A stretch of DNA of 64,000 bases from Desulfovibrionaceae bacterium (GCA_028689675.1 JAQVCS010000008.1:1-64000), one strand, 5' to 3'; counted from the first letter of the stretch, positions 55,134 to 64,000 are shown. Numbers and translations are program-made. Notes: generated by a model not told the origin, from the letters alone.

Positions 55134-56471
55134 ATGGAAACACCCTTCAAAGAGGCAATAGCCATTTGCAAAACCCTGTTGCGCAATGGCTATGACGCGC
55201 ATATTATCAACGCCCCTCTGCAACAAAAAGCCTTGGCCGAGAGCCACGCGCTGGCTGTTGATATTGCTTGCGAACCAGAATTTGAAACCTTGCTCAAATT
55301 GTTCCCTTCAGTAAAGCCCTGCCTTGAAGAACGCGCCATGGCCGTGCTGGAACAAGAGGGCATTACTTTTCGTTTTTATGCCTTGGACGAGGCAGAATCT
55401 TCCCACCCTGAGCTGGCGCAAATTCGCATTACCCCCACAATTTTAGCCCAATTCCCCAAAGAAAAGCGCATTCATGTGGCCTTAACGGGTTTTGGCGTGG
55501 GCGATGAAGACACGAAGGACGACCCCTACAGAGGCTTTTCTAACCTTGCCACAGCTGGGGAAATTCGCCTTTTGGGCATTCCCGATGAAACGCTGCGCCA
55601 CAACTATTTGCTGGCTGTGCGCGCCCTGCGCTTTGCTGCCAACTTTGATTTGCCCGTAGAGCCAAACACATGGCTGGCCATTGTGCGTAATGCTTCGCGC
55701 GTGCTGGATTATGTTTCCACAGCAGAAATTATGGATGAATGGCGCAAAGTGGCGGCAGAATCGTTGCACCGCTTTGTGCGCCTGCTGTTTGACTGCCAAA
55801 TTTTGCACGGGCTTATACCCGAAGTGGCAGCCTTAAATTGCGTAAAGCAATTGCGCAATGACGTGGGGCCTGAAGAAACGGTGTTTGAGCACACCTTGCT
55901 GTGCATGCAGCATTACCCCGAGGGCAGCTTCCATTATGATTGGCTGGGCACTATGGCCATGCTTTTTCATAATGTGGGCAAGCTGTACACTGCAGAATAT
56001 TTTGACGGCGGGTGGACTTTTTATCAAAACCATCGTGTGGGCGCAAAGGTAACGCGGCAAATTTTGCGCCGTCTGCACTTTTTGCCAGAAGATATTGATT
56101 TGTTATGCCATTTGGTGCGCTACCATATTCGCTTCCAATTTATGCTGACAGACAGGGGCATACGCCGCTTTAAAATGCTGGATGAATACCCCCGCCTTAT
56201 TGAAATGACCCGCGCCAAAATGACAGCGCACGGGGCGGCCAGCACCTACATTAACCACAATTTGAAATATCTTGATCGTGCCGATACTCCAGAGCAAATG
56301 CTTGAGCCCCTGCTCAATGGCAAGCAAATTATGCTGGAAACGCACCTTGTGCCCGGGCCTATGGTGGGTATTATCCGCGATGCCCTGTTGCAGGCGCAAA
56401 TTGCTGGCGATGTGACCGACAAAGAATCGGCCTTGACCTTTGTTAAAGAATACGCTGCCCGCAATATTTAG
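55134..56471 (+). CDS. Poly(A) polymerase/tRNA nucleotidyltransferase-like HD protein, degenerate
   Basis: 445 residues with the order of class II nucleotidyltransferases: N-terminal catalytic-like domain, RNA-binding helical part (residues 150-240) and C-terminal HD domain. Catalytic signatures are degraded: the usual G-G-x-x-R-D is N26-A-P-L-Q-Q31 and the D-x-D is A-V-D-I-A (41-45), leaving one aspartate. In the HD domain H253 is present but the metal-binding H-D is H279-N280. Either the protein has lost activity and is an RNA-binding scaffold, or it uses a different mechanism. Expressed from a site AGGAG at 55121. It precedes rlmN by 92 bases. Confidence 0.75.
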   Translation: METPFKEAIAICKTLLRNGYDAHIINAPLQQKALAESHALAVDIACEPEFETLLKLFPSVKPCLEERAMAVLEQEGITFRFYALDEAESSHPELAQIRITPTILAQFPKEKRIHVALTGFGVGDEDTKDDPYRGFSNLATAGEIRLLGIPDETLRHNYLLAVRALRFAANFDLPVEPNTWLAIVRNASRVLDYVSTAEIMDEWRKVAAESLHRFVRLLFDCQILHGLIPEVAALNCVKQLRNDVGPEETVFEHTLLCMQHYPEGSFHYDWLGTMAMLFHNVGKLYTAEYFDGGWTFYQNHRVGAKVTRQILRRLHFLPEDIDLLCHLVRYHIRFQFMLTDRGIRRFKMLDEYPRLIEMTRAKMTAHGAASTYINHNLKYLDRADTPEQMLEPLLNGKQIMLETHLVPGPMVGIIRDALLQAQIAGDVTDKESALTFVKEYAARNI

Positions 56472-56563
56472 CGCGGGTTGAAGTATTTGCCATACCGCAG
56501 GGGAGGGCAGGCTTTTAAGCCTTTCCTCCCCTTGCTGTTGTTACCCTTGATAAGGATGCGTTG

Positions 56564-57631
56564 ATGAAAGATATTTTGAACATGACCCTGCCCGAATTGA
56601 CCCAGTGGATGGTGCAGGATTTGGGCGAACCCAAATTTAGGGCTGTGCAGGTGTGGCAATGGCTGTGGGGCAAGCTGGCGCGCGATTTTGAAAGCATGAC
56701 CAATGTTTCAAAAAACACCCGCGCCCGCCTTGCGCAAGAGGCAGAGATTGTGTGGCCAGAGGTGCAGCGCGTACAGCAAAGCAAGGACGGCACTACCAAG
56801 CTGCTGCTGCGCCTGCGTGACGGCGCTTTGGTGGAAACGGTGCTTATTCCTTCTGAAAACCGCGATGGCGGCATTAGGCTTACACAATGCCTTTCCACGC
56901 AGGTGGGCTGTGCTATGGGCTGCACCTTTTGCAGCACGGGCACCATGGGCTTTGAGCGCAATATGAGCATGGGCGAAATTATGGGGCAGGTGCTGGTGGC
57001 GCGCGAATATTTGGACGACCGCCGCCTTGACCACCCCAAATTACGCAACCTTGTGTTTATGGGCATGGGTGAGCCTTTGCTGAATTTGCGTGAGATGCTG
57101 CGCGTGCTGGAAAGCCTGAATGATGACAATGGCATGAACTTTTCCCCACGGCGCATTACGGTTTCTACCTGCGGTATTGAAAAGGGCTTGAAAGAGCTTT
57201 CAGACAGTGGTTTGGCCTATTTAGCTGTTTCGCTGCATGCCCCCACGCAGGAGCTGCGCGCCCGCATTATGCCCAAGGCCGCGCGCTGGCCGCTGCCCGA
57301 TTTGATGCGCGCTTTAGAATCGTACACACTCAAGGCGCGTGAACGCATTACCTTTGAATATTTGCTGCTGGGCGGGGTGAATGATGGCATAGAGCAGGCA
57401 AAAGAATTGGTGCGCCTTATTTCACGCGTGAAGGGCAAGCTTAATTTAATTGTCTATAATCCTTCGGCAACCGATATTTATAAAGCGCCGACGCAAGAAC
57501 GTATTTTGGCCTTTGAACAATATTTATGGAACCATAATGTGACCGCCATTTTGCGCAAAAGCAAGGGGCAGGATATTGATGCCGCTTGCGGGCAGCTAAA
57601 AGCGGCCACGCTGCGGGCAGAAGAACAATAA
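56564..57631 (+). CDS. rlmN: 23S rRNA / tRNA adenine-C2 methyltransferase RlmN
   Basis: 355-residue radical SAM enzyme that methylates A2503 of 23S rRNA and A37 of some tRNAs. The [4Fe-4S] site is C116-x-x-x-C120-x-x-C123. A further cysteine, C109, aligns with the essential C118 of the E. coli enzyme, and the conserved C-terminal cysteine is in D-I-D-A-A-C-G-Q-L. I use the ATG at 56564 (AAGGA upstream). It is followed by a strong terminator. Confidence 0.96.
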   Translation: MKDILNMTLPELTQWMVQDLGEPKFRAVQVWQWLWGKLARDFESMTNVSKNTRARLAQEAEIVWPEVQRVQQSKDGTTKLLLRLRDGALVETVLIPSENRDGGIRLTQCLSTQVGCAMGCTFCSTGTMGFERNMSMGEIMGQVLVAREYLDDRRLDHPKLRNLVFMGMGEPLLNLREMLRVLESLNDDNGMNFSPRRITVSTCGIEKGLKELSDSGLAYLAVSLHAPTQELRARIMPKAARWPLPDLMRALESYTLKARERITFEYLLLGGVNDGIEQAKELVRLISRVKGKLNLIVYNPSATDIYKAPTQERILAFEQYLWNHNVTAILRKSKGQDIDAACGQLKAATLRAEEQ

Positions 57632-57668
57632 AAATTCAGTCCACAATAGACAGTTTTTGTGAGCAAAC

Positions 57669-57712
57669 AGCGCCAGCCATACTAGCCATGGCTGGCGCTT
57701 TCGGTCTTTTTC
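57669..57712 (+). terminator. Terminator of rlmN
   Basis: AGCGCCAGCCAT / ATGGCTGGCGCT perfect 12-bp stem with a 7-base loop, then TTCGGTCTTTTTC. Confidence 0.92.
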
Positions 57713-58033
57713 TTAGGGCGTATTAATACATTCTAAGGCGGGGCAGCACCTTTTTATAAGCCTTTTTGGGGTAAATAATAAGTATTTATGTATGATGCCC
57801 TGCTTTTGGTGCTTGGCTCCGCTTAACAATACCCCTGCGTACACACAGAGAAAAACCTGTTTTTTTACGCGTTCTCCCCCTTTGACGCCTTGATAAACTT
57901 GGTATAGTGTTAGACAGTTCTTATGCATAGTGTATATGCTGCATACCCATGTGCACGGGGCGGCCATGCCCCACCCTGCACATCTTTTTTTAGCATTTTT
58001 TCGCCATTGTGTGGTGGCGGTATAGGTACTTGT

Positions 58034-58846
58034 ATGTCTCAACCTGCCAGTTCCCTTTTAACTGTTTTGGATCTTGTACCCTTTGGGCAATCCAACGGCC
58101 TTGACACCCAATTTTTCGCATTGCGCTTAGAGCGCCCTTCGTGGACGGCGTGGAAGCCTGGGCAGTTTATGATGGTGCGCCCCACATCTTTTGGGCTTGA
58201 TTTGCCTTGGGGGCGGCCTTTTGGCATTTGTCATATGACAGCGCAGCATTTGATTTGCTTTTTTCAGGTGGTGGGGCGCGGCACACAGCGCATGGCTGCC
58301 CTGAAAAGTGGTGACAAGGTGCAGGTGTGGGGGCCGCTGGGCAATGGCTTTGCCATGGAAGACAAGCCCACGTTGCTGCTGGCTGGGGGCATGGGCATTG
58401 TGCCTTTTATTGGCTATGTGCATGAGCACCACCAGCCGTGGAACTTGACCATGCTTTTTGGCCACCGTCAGCCGTTGAATTGCTACCCTGTGGACAGCAT
58501 CAATGAACGCATCACGGTGGATAGCCTGCGGGAAAGCGCCGTGGGGGACTTGGATAATTTAATCTTCTCCCTGCGCGAGCGCATGGCCGATGTGGGTGAG
58601 CAAAACGGGCTGGTGCTGGCCTGTGGCCCCTTGCCCTTTTTAAAGACGGTGCAGCAATTTGCCCTTGAGCTTAAGGTGCGCACCCAGCTTTCCTTGGAAA
58701 ATAAAATGGCCTGTGGGGTTGGCGCATGCCTTGGCTGTGTGTGCCAAAGCACAGAAAACTATCCTGTGGCAGCCAAACGCAACTGGCCAGTGCAGGTGTG
58801 CACGCATGGCCCTGTGTTTTGGGCAGACCAAATTTCTTTGGATTAG
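58034..58846 (+). CDS. pyrK: Dihydroorotate dehydrogenase electron-transfer subunit PyrK
   Basis: 270-residue FAD/[2Fe-2S] protein that carries electrons from dihydroorotate dehydrogenase to NAD. The ferredoxin-reductase-type FAD motif R-P-F-G-I-C-H (residues 61-67) and nucleotide segment L-L-L-A-G-G-M-G-I-V-P-F are clear. Four [2Fe-2S] cysteines: C227-x4-C232-x2-C235 ... C256. It precedes pyrD by 9 bases. The 200 bases before the start (57713-58033) hold no gene. PyrK with PyrD forms class 1B dihydroorotate dehydrogenase. Confidence 0.93.
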   Translation: MSQPASSLLTVLDLVPFGQSNGLDTQFFALRLERPSWTAWKPGQFMMVRPTSFGLDLPWGRPFGICHMTAQHLICFFQVVGRGTQRMAALKSGDKVQVWGPLGNGFAMEDKPTLLLAGGMGIVPFIGYVHEHHQPWNLTMLFGHRQPLNCYPVDSINERITVDSLRESAVGDLDNLIFSLRERMADVGEQNGLVLACGPLPFLKTVQQFALELKVRTQLSLENKMACGVGACLGCVCQSTENYPVAAKRNWPVQVCTHGPVFWADQISLD

Positions 58847-58855
58847 GGGGGGGCT

Positions 58856-59776
58856 ATGGATTTATCAGTTACCTTGGCGGGCGAACGCCCCTTGCATTTG
58901 AAAAACCCTGTGATTACAGCTTCGGGCACCTTTGGCTATGGGGTGGAATTTGCCCCCTATGGCGATTTAACCAGCCTTGGCGCTATTGTTGTCAAAGGGC
59001 TTTCGCTCAAGCCACGGTCAGGCAACCCCACACCGCGCATTGCCGAAACAACTTCGGGCATGCTTAATGCTGTGGGCTTGCAAAATGATGGGGTAGAAAA
59101 CTTTGTGCGGCACACCCTGCCGCGCCTGCCTTGGCAGGAGCTGCCCGTCATTGCCAATATTTATGCCACAGAGCCACAAGACTTTGCCGAACTGGGGGCA
59201 ATATTGGCCGCAGAAGAAGGCATTGCCGCGCTGGAAGTGAATATTTCCTGCCCCAATGTGAAGCAGGGCGGTATTTTATTTGGGCAGGATCCGCGCCTTG
59301 CCGCTGCCGTTACAAAAGCCGTGCGCAAAGCAGCGCCCAACAAGCACCTTATGGTCAAGCTTTCGCCCAATGTAACCGATATTGCTGCCATTGCCCGCGC
59401 TGTTGCCGATGCTGGGGCAGACAGCCTTGCCTGCATCAACACGCTTTCGGGCATGGCTGTTGATGTGCGTTCACGCCGTCCGCGCCTTGCCAATGTGATT
59501 GGGGGGCTTTCTGGGCCAGCTATCAAGCCTGTGGCGCTGCGCTGCGTGTGGCAGGTGTGCAATGCTGTCTCTATTCCTGTGGTGGGCTTGGGCGGCATTG
59601 CTTCAGCAGAAGATGCCCTTGAATTTATTTTGGTGGGGGCAAGCGCTGTGCAAGTGGGCACGGCCAATTTCTTCCGCCCCGACTTTGCTTTTGACCTTGT
59701 GCGCGAGCTGCCTAAAGCCTGTGAAAAGCTGGGTGTGCATTCGCTGGAAGAGTTGCGCGGTTCTTTGCGCGTGTAG
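58856..59776 (+). CDS. pyrD: Dihydroorotate dehydrogenase catalytic subunit PyrD (class 1B)
   Basis: 306-residue FMN enzyme of pyrimidine synthesis. It opens with the PyrDB type N-P-V-I-T-A-S-G-T-F-G-Y-G, holds N-I-S-C-P-N-V-K-Q-G-G near residue 130, and ends with V-V-G-L-G-G-I-A-S-A-E-D-A and G-A-S-A-V-Q-V-G-T-A-N-F phosphate-binding loops. GGGGGG precedes the ATG. Its transcript ends in a very long inverted repeat. Confidence 0.95.
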   Translation: MDLSVTLAGERPLHLKNPVITASGTFGYGVEFAPYGDLTSLGAIVVKGLSLKPRSGNPTPRIAETTSGMLNAVGLQNDGVENFVRHTLPRLPWQELPVIANIYATEPQDFAELGAILAAEEGIAALEVNISCPNVKQGGILFGQDPRLAAAVTKAVRKAAPNKHLMVKLSPNVTDIAAIARAVADAGADSLACINTLSGMAVDVRSRRPRLANVIGGLSGPAIKPVALRCVWQVCNAVSIPVVGLGGIASAEDALEFILVGASAVQVGTANFFRPDFAFDLVRELPKACEKLGVHSLEELRGSLRV

Positions 59777-59788
59777 GCACAGCGTTTT

Positions 59789-59845
59789 TAGCCATAAAAG
59801 AACTCCCGCACAGCATAGGTCTGCGCGGGAGTTCTTTTATGGCTA
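59789..59845. terminator. Bidirectional terminator with 21-bp perfect arms
   Basis: 59789-59809 is the exact reverse complement of 59825-59845 with a 15-base loop. The outer part is A/T-rich (TAAAAGAA / TTCTTTTA). It serves pyrD on one side and the secreted-protein gene on the other; the longest perfect stem in the window. Confidence 0.85.
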
Positions 59846-59856
59846 GGAAATTGCTT

Positions 59857-60321
59857 TTATTTCCACAAATAGCTGTATTTTACGCTCAGGCCATCGGTGC
59901 GTTCCAAAATTTTGGCGGCAAGGGCATCCACGCCTTCATCATTCAGCGTGCCTACTTCTTTGGCCAGCAAAAAGGCAAGCTGCCCTTCGCCCTGCTTATA
60001 CGTCCAGATAAGGGAATAGACCGAGCCAACAGCGGGACGGCTGGGAAATTCTGCCGCCGTGGTGAGCAGAATTTGTATTTTAGGCATATCTTTTTCTGTG
60101 AGTGTAAAAAGATTGCTGTTATTGTATTGTTCTTTCAGGCGCATAGCTAGGCGCGCGCCTGTGCTGTCATCACCATCATGCAGCACGCTCACAGGTGTTG
60201 TGCGGGCGTCTACCTTGGCGGGGCTGTCTTTGGGGCTGGAGGGGCTTTGGGGCGCGGCAAGGGCTGGTGCGGCACAGAGCAAAGCGGCGCAGCAAAGCGC
60301 GGCAAAAAAAGACCTGTACAT
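59857..60321 (-). CDS. Secreted or periplasmic protein of unknown function
   Basis: 154 residues with a Sec signal peptide (hydrophobic core F-F-A-A-L-C-C-A-A-L-L-C-A-A-P; cleavage likely after A-L-A at residues 20-22). The mature part has a proline/serine/lysine-rich linker (23-40) and then a compact domain with D-G-D-D-S-T-G-A-R-L and V-G-S-V-Y-S-L-I-W-T. No lipobox is convincing. GAGG lies ahead of the ATG at 60321. Function unknown. It has a good promoter between it and rpsB. Confidence 0.78.
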   Translation of the reverse strand: MYRSFFAALCCAALLCAAPALAAPQSPSSPKDSPAKVDARTTPVSVLHDGDDSTGARLAMRLKEQYNNSNLFTLTEKDMPKIQILLTTAAEFPSRPAVGSVYSLIWTYKQGEGQLAFLLAKEVGTLNDEGVDALAAKILERTDGLSVKYSYLWK

Positions 60322-60357
60322 GGCAAAACCTCGTGGCTGAAGTTGTTTGATTTGCAC

Positions 60358-60386
60358 AGTATACAGAGCAAACCACTGCTTGGCAA
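60358..60386 (-). promoter_or_regulatory. Sigma70 promoter of the secreted-protein gene
   Basis: Minus strand TTGCCA (60381-60386), 17-base spacer, TATACT (60358-60363), 37 bases before the start codon. Confidence 0.7.
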
Positions 60387-60569
60387 TGCGCGGCAGGCAT
60401 AAAAATGCTTGCCAATAGCGCATGAATGATTTAAGGAAGAGCCTTCCTAATAAAGCACACTTTGGCAGCGGTCTGGGGTGCTCGCATGGCAGGCGCATAC
60501 GCGCAGGGCATGGCGGGTGGAAGGATCAGGGTCAAGGTGGAAGAAGAAAACCCTTTGGAGGATTACACT

Positions 60570-61322
60570 ATGGCTTATGTCAGCATGAAGCAAATGCTGG
60601 AAACAGGCGTGCATTTTGGTCATCAGACCCGTCGTTGGAACCCCAAAATGCGTCCTTACATCTTTGGCGCTCGCAATGGTATTCATATTATCGACTTGCA
60701 GCAGACGGTAAAGTTGTTCCGCACTGCCTATGACAAAGTGGTGGACACTGTTGCCAATGGCGGCAAGGTTCTTTTTGTGGGCACAAAGCGTCAGGCTCAG
60801 GAAGCTGTGGCCGCTGAAGCTTCGCGTGCTGGTCAGTATTATGTGACCAACCGCTGGATGGGTGGCACGCTGACCAACTTTGTGACCATGCAGAAAAGCA
60901 TTGATCGCCTGAAAAAGCTGGAAAGCATGTTTGCCGACGGCACCATCAACCGCTACCAGAAAAAAGAAATTCTGGTTATGCAGCGCGAACTGGACAAGCT
61001 GCACCTTACCTTGGGCGGTATTAAAGATATGGATCGCCTGCCCCAGCTGGTGTTTATTATTGACCCCAACCGCGAAGACATTGCGGTAAAAGAATGCCGC
61101 AAGCTCGGCATTCCGATTGTGGCCGTGACCGACACCAACTGTGACCCCGACCTTATCGACTACATCATTCCCGGCAATGATGACGCTATCCGCGCTATCA
61201 AGCTGTTTGTTACCGCTTTCTCCGAAGCCTGCATTGACGGCGAAGCTATGAACAAAGAAGGCAAGGCCAACCCCGAGGAAGCCCTCAAGGCCGCTGCTGA
61301 AGCTGGCGCAGCCGCCGAATAG
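60570..61322 (+). CDS. rpsB: Ribosomal protein uS2
   Basis: 250-residue small-subunit protein. Opens with the family sequence [24 protein letters not shown] and continues [11 protein letters not shown]. The ATG at 60570 has TTGGAGGA upstream; a longer frame would include the untranslated leader. The C-terminal tail is Ala/Glu rich. It is followed by tsf, 114 bases later, the usual bacterial pair; the leader before rpsB (60387-60569) probably carries the autoregulatory site but I cannot outline it. Confidence 0.97.
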   Translation: MAYVSMKQMLETGVHFGHQTRRWNPKMRPYIFGARNGIHIIDLQQTVKLFRTAYDKVVDTVANGGKVLFVGTKRQAQEAVAAEASRAGQYYVTNRWMGGTLTNFVTMQKSIDRLKKLESMFADGTINRYQKKEILVMQRELDKLHLTLGGIKDMDRLPQLVFIIDPNREDIAVKECRKLGIPIVAVTDTNCDPDLIDYIIPGNDDAIRAIKLFVTAFSEACIDGEAMNKEGKANPEEALKAAAEAGAAAE

Positions 61323-61436
61323 GTCTGCGTTTTGCGGGGCTAGCCTCGCGCATGATGATACTTTGGCAGCGTATGTGCTTTTCGCATACGCTGCCTTTTG
61401 CGACTACAAAACAATTTTTGCCGATTGGAGAATATT

Positions 61437-62285
61437 ATGGCTGCTATTACCGCCTCTATGGTTAAAGAACTGCGCGAAATGACTGGCGCGGGCATGATGG
61501 ATTGCAAAAAAGCCCTCGTTGAAGTGGAAGGCGATGTGGAAAAGGCTGTGGACTGGCTGCGCCAGAAGGGTATGTCCAAGGCTGCCAAAAAATCTGGTCG
61601 CGCTACCTCTGAAGGCTTGGTTTGCGTGGCTCGCAATGCTCAGGCCGTTGCTATGAGCGCTGTGCTGTGCGAAACCGACTTTGTTGCCCGCGGCGATCAG
61701 TTTGTTGCTCTGGCCAATAAAGTGGTGAACAGCGTGCTGGAACAAGCCCCTGCCGATGCCGAAGCCCTGCAAGGGCTGGTGGGCGAAGATTTGACCCAGC
61801 TGATTGCCTCTGTGGGCGAAAACATGACCTTGGGTCAATTTGTGCGCGTGCCCCTGAGCGAAGGTCTGCTGGTGGGTCAGTACATTCATGCCAATAACAA
61901 GATTGGCGTGCTGGTTAGCGTGGCCTGCGGCGATGCCGCCACCGCTGCCAAGCCCGAAGTGGCCGAGCTGGCCAAGAACGTGGCTATGCAGGTTGCCGCC
62001 ACCAATCCCCTTGCCCTGAACGAAGCCTGCCTTGATCAGGCCGCTGTTGAGCGTGAGCGCGAAGTATACCGCCAGAAGGCCATTGAAGAAGGCAAGCCCG
62101 CCCAGATTGTGGAAAAAATTGCCGAAGGCGCTGTAAAGAAATTTTATAAAGAAGTGTGCCTGCTTGACCAGCCCTACATCCGCGATGACAAGCAGACCAT
62201 TGCTGATGTGGTGCGCGCTGCTGGCAAGGCCTGCGGTGCAGAACTGACCGTGACTGGTTTTACCCGCATTCAGTTGGGCGCATAA
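61437..62285 (+). CDS. tsf: Elongation factor Ts
   Basis: 282-residue nucleotide-exchange factor for EF-Tu. The N-terminal UBA-like domain carries V-K-E-L-R-E-M-T-G-A-G-M-M-D-C-K-K-A-L, the T-D-F-V-A-R motif (C-E-T-D-F-V-A-R, about residues 79-86) interacts with EF-Tu, and the coiled-coil part is at about 180-230. TTGGAG precedes the ATG at 61437. A strong terminator follows. Confidence 0.97.
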   Translation: MAAITASMVKELREMTGAGMMDCKKALVEVEGDVEKAVDWLRQKGMSKAAKKSGRATSEGLVCVARNAQAVAMSAVLCETDFVARGDQFVALANKVVNSVLEQAPADAEALQGLVGEDLTQLIASVGENMTLGQFVRVPLSEGLLVGQYIHANNKIGVLVSVACGDAATAAKPEVAELAKNVAMQVAATNPLALNEACLDQAAVEREREVYRQKAIEEGKPAQIVEKIAEGAVKKFYKEVCLLDQPYIRDDKQTIADVVRAAGKACGAELTVTGFTRIQLGA

Positions 62286-62310
62286 GCTTTTTTAGCTTTT
62301 GCTGCATACA

Positions 62311-62350
62311 AAAGACCGCTGCAAGCCTGTGCTTGTGGCGGTCTTTTTTT
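62311..62350. terminator. Terminator of tsf, shared with pstA
   Basis: AAAGACCGC / GCGGTCTTT stem with an 18-base loop; eight T follow on the plus side and an A run precedes it. Confidence 0.88.
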
Positions 62351-62388
62351 GTGCTGTGTCAACAATAAATGCGTACAGATACGCTGCC

Positions 62389-63276
62389 CTAAGTGCGCGC
62401 ATTGCGCTGTTGCAGGCGGTCGCGAATGAGAATGGCCAGCACATTAATGCCCAGCACCAGCAAAATAAGCACAAGGCTGGTGCCATATTGCAGGGGGCGG
62501 GTCTTTTCAATGTCCTGCCCAGCTGTGGCCAGCACATAAATGTGATAGGGCAGCGCCATTACGGCACTGAAAGGCGAATCGGGCAGGCGCGGGGTAAAGA
62601 ACACCGCGGCTGTAAACATAATGGCGGCTGTTTCGCCAGCCGCACGTGCTACGCCCAAAATAGCACCAGTCAGCATGCCGGGCAGGGCGGCGGGCAGCAC
62701 CACGCGGGCTATGGTTTGCGGTTTGGTTGCCCCCAGCGCCAGCGATGCCTCGCGATAGGTGCGGGGAACAGCGCGCAACGATTCTTCTGCTGTGCTGATA
62801 ATAACGGGCAGGGTAAGCACGGCCAGCGTCAGTATGCCAGAAAGAATGCTCACGCCAAAGCCGCAAAAAATGACGAAAAAGGCCATGCCAAACAAGCCAA
62901 AAACTACAGAGGGCACGCCAGCAAGGTTATTTACCCCCAGCCGTATAAAGCGGGCAAAGGGTGAGCCGCCCGCATATTCATGCAAATAAACAGCCGAGGC
63001 TACCCCAAGGGGAAAGGCCACGCCCAAAGCCCCCAGTGAAAGCAATGCCGTGCCTGCTATGCAGGGCCAAATGCCCCCTTCTGTCATCATGGCACGCGGG
63101 GCTTGGCTTACAAATTCCCACGACAGAGCTGGTATGCCCTGCCATGCCAAAAAGGCACATGTACCCGCCAGAGCAAGAATATTGATTGTTGTGGCGCTGC
63201 GCAGCAATAAAAACATGCTGCCTTCTTTCCATGAACGGCGGCGGTTGCGTGCCACCGTGTCACCTTCTGTATACAT
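62389..63276 (-). CDS. pstA: Phosphate ABC transporter permease PstA
   Basis: 295-residue membrane protein with six main helices, preceded by a short basic cytoplasmic N terminus. The permease EAA motif is visible as Y-R-E-A-S-L-A-L-G-A-T-K, ahead of the conserved V-V-L-P-A-A-L-P-G-M segment; V-P-S-V-V-F-G-L-F-G is also family-typical. Lies downstream of pstC on the same strand. The gene is one of the high-affinity phosphate uptake genes, usually controlled by phosphate starvation; pstS and pstB are outside the window. Confidence 0.94.
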   Translation of the reverse strand: MYTEGDTVARNRRRSWKEGSMFLLLRSATTINILALAGTCAFLAWQGIPALSWEFVSQAPRAMMTEGGIWPCIAGTALLSLGALGVAFPLGVASAVYLHEYAGGSPFARFIRLGVNNLAGVPSVVFGLFGMAFFVIFCGFGVSILSGILTLAVLTLPVIISTAEESLRAVPRTYREASLALGATKPQTIARVVLPAALPGMLTGAILGVARAAGETAAIMFTAAVFFTPRLPDSPFSAVMALPYHIYVLATAGQDIEKTRPLQYGTSLVLILLVLGINVLAILIRDRLQQRNART

Positions 63277-63424
63277 AATTCCCCCATGCTGTGTGGCTAG
63301 TAAGTCGTGCTGAGTTCACTTTGAAAGCATCGTTCAAGGCTAAGCAAGGCTTGCCCAAGCCTCTTTTGCGGCAAAACTGTGCAGAGCAAGTACATATTTC
63401 TACTGTTTATTTGCCCTAGCAGAC

Positions 63425-64000
63425 CTAACAAGCCGAGCTGGACGTTTGATGTTTTTCAGCAATGCGCTGGGCTATCACGTTAAAGGTCAAGGTCAGCAAG
63501 AAAAGCACAATGCCTGTGGCAAACAGGGCATGATAGTGCACATCGCGGAAGGGGGCTTCGGCCATTTCTGCCGCAATGGATGCGGGCATGGGGCGCACAG
63601 GGTCAAGCAGCGAAGTGGGGCTGATAGCCGCCCCGCCTGCCACCATAAGCACCACCATAGTTTCACCAATGGCGCGGCTCATGCCCAGCATAATAGCTGT
63701 GCCTATGCCTGAAAGCGCGGCTGGCACAACCACCTGCGCCAATGTTTCCCAACGGGTAGCCCCAAGGGCAAGCGAGGCTTCGCGCAAGGAATGGGGCACG
63801 GCACGCAGGGCATCTTCTGCCACCGAGCAAATGGTGGGCACGCTCATAAAGGCCAGCATCAGGGCGGCGTTCAAAATGTTTAGCCCCGAAGCTGCCACCA
63901 GCCAGTCTTGCATAAGCGGGGCAATAAGCACCATGCCCACAAAGCCAATAACCACAGAGGGCAAAGCCGCCAGCAATTCAATAAAGGGCTTGACCACGCG
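63425..64000 (-). CDS. pstC: Phosphate ABC transporter permease PstC (partial)
   Basis: The last 191 residues of a PstC permease; the 5' end lies beyond the window. Family features seen: L-P-S-V-V-I-G-F-V-G near the edge, R-E-A-S-L-A-L-G-A-T-R (EAA loop), and the following V-V-V-P-A-A-L-S-G. It is separated from pstA by 148 bases of non-coding sequence with a small hairpin (AGGCT...AGCCT around 63339-63361). The segment after pstC does not hold another gene. Confidence 0.9.
   Translation of the reverse strand, partial: RVVKPFIELLAALPSVVIGFVGMVLIAPLMQDWLVAASGLNILNAALMLAFMSVPTICSVAEDALRAVPHSLREASLALGATRWETLAQVVVPAALSGIGTAIMLGMSRAIGETMVVLMVAGGAAISPTSLLDPVRPMPASIAAEMAEAPFRDVHYHALFATGIVLFLLTLTFNVIAQRIAEKHQTSSSAC

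Noticed and set aside
57713-57735. Partial match to the 7.1-kb element end (TTAGGGCGT) after rlmN
   Set aside because: Only eight or nine bases are shared and no inverted partner is present; could be chance.

Overview
The window is a chromosomal segment that looks like a sulfate-reducing bacterium of the Desulfovibrio group (Desulfovibrionaceae). Three things point there: a complete dsrMKJOP operon for the membrane complex that works with dissimilatory sulfite reductase; a cytochrome c maturation operon of the variant System I type, in which CcmE has a Cys-x-x-x-Tyr haem site and CcmG and CcmH are missing; and a citrate branch built on a homocitrate-synthase-type Re-citrate synthase next to icd and aconitase. 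No rRNA, CRISPR array, prophage or insertion sequence is visible. Genes are dense, on both strands, and often overlap or sit a few bases apart.

Layout. 1-1.7 kb: initiator tRNA-fMet, a 27-copy TCT tract and an AbgA-like amidohydrolase, all on the minus strand. 2-7 kb: ccmEFABCD plus a TPR protein. 7.06-7.35 kb: a 141-bp tandem repeat whose first copy has 16-bp terminal inverted repeats. 7.6-9.3 kb: a CoA-disulfide/persulfide reductase-rhodanese fusion. 9.8-11.4 kb (minus): RibF with a degenerate kinase domain and two unknown small genes. 11.4-17.6 kb: an SLC13-type transporter, a ferredoxin and an AprA-like flavoprotein, divergent from a PrpR-type sigma54 activator, with a sigma54 promoter between them. 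17.8-21.7 kb (minus): recA and alaS. 21.8-25.5 kb: PP-loop enzyme, DksA and NFACT protein. 25.7-30.9 kb (minus): Re-citrate synthase, icd, aconitase. 31.1-37.6 kb: RNase II/R-family enzyme, plsY, a small secreted protein, thrC and a VKOR-thioredoxin fusion. 37.7-43.2 kb: an RsbRD-N protein and dsrMKJOP. 43.3-51.1 kb (minus): GtrA protein, a polytopic membrane protein, selB, a large surface-carbohydrate protein and mtnA. 51.3-59.8 kb: aminotransferase, hom, dinB, a degenerate poly(A)-polymerase/HD protein, rlmN, pyrK and pyrD. 59.9-64 kb: a secreted protein (minus), rpsB-tsf (plus), then pstA and a truncated pstC (minus).

How the genes fit together. The Dsr complex, with its trihaem DsrJ, needs the cytochrome maturation genes found in the same window. 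Citrate synthase, aconitase and isocitrate dehydrogenase supply 2-oxoglutarate. Hom and ThrC belong to threonine synthesis, and PyrK/PyrD to pyrimidine synthesis. The best candidate for an undescribed system is the flavoprotein-ferredoxin-SLC13 cluster at 11.4-17.6 kb. It looks like an inducible pathway that imports an organic anion and oxidises or reduces it, but the substrate cannot be read from the sequence.
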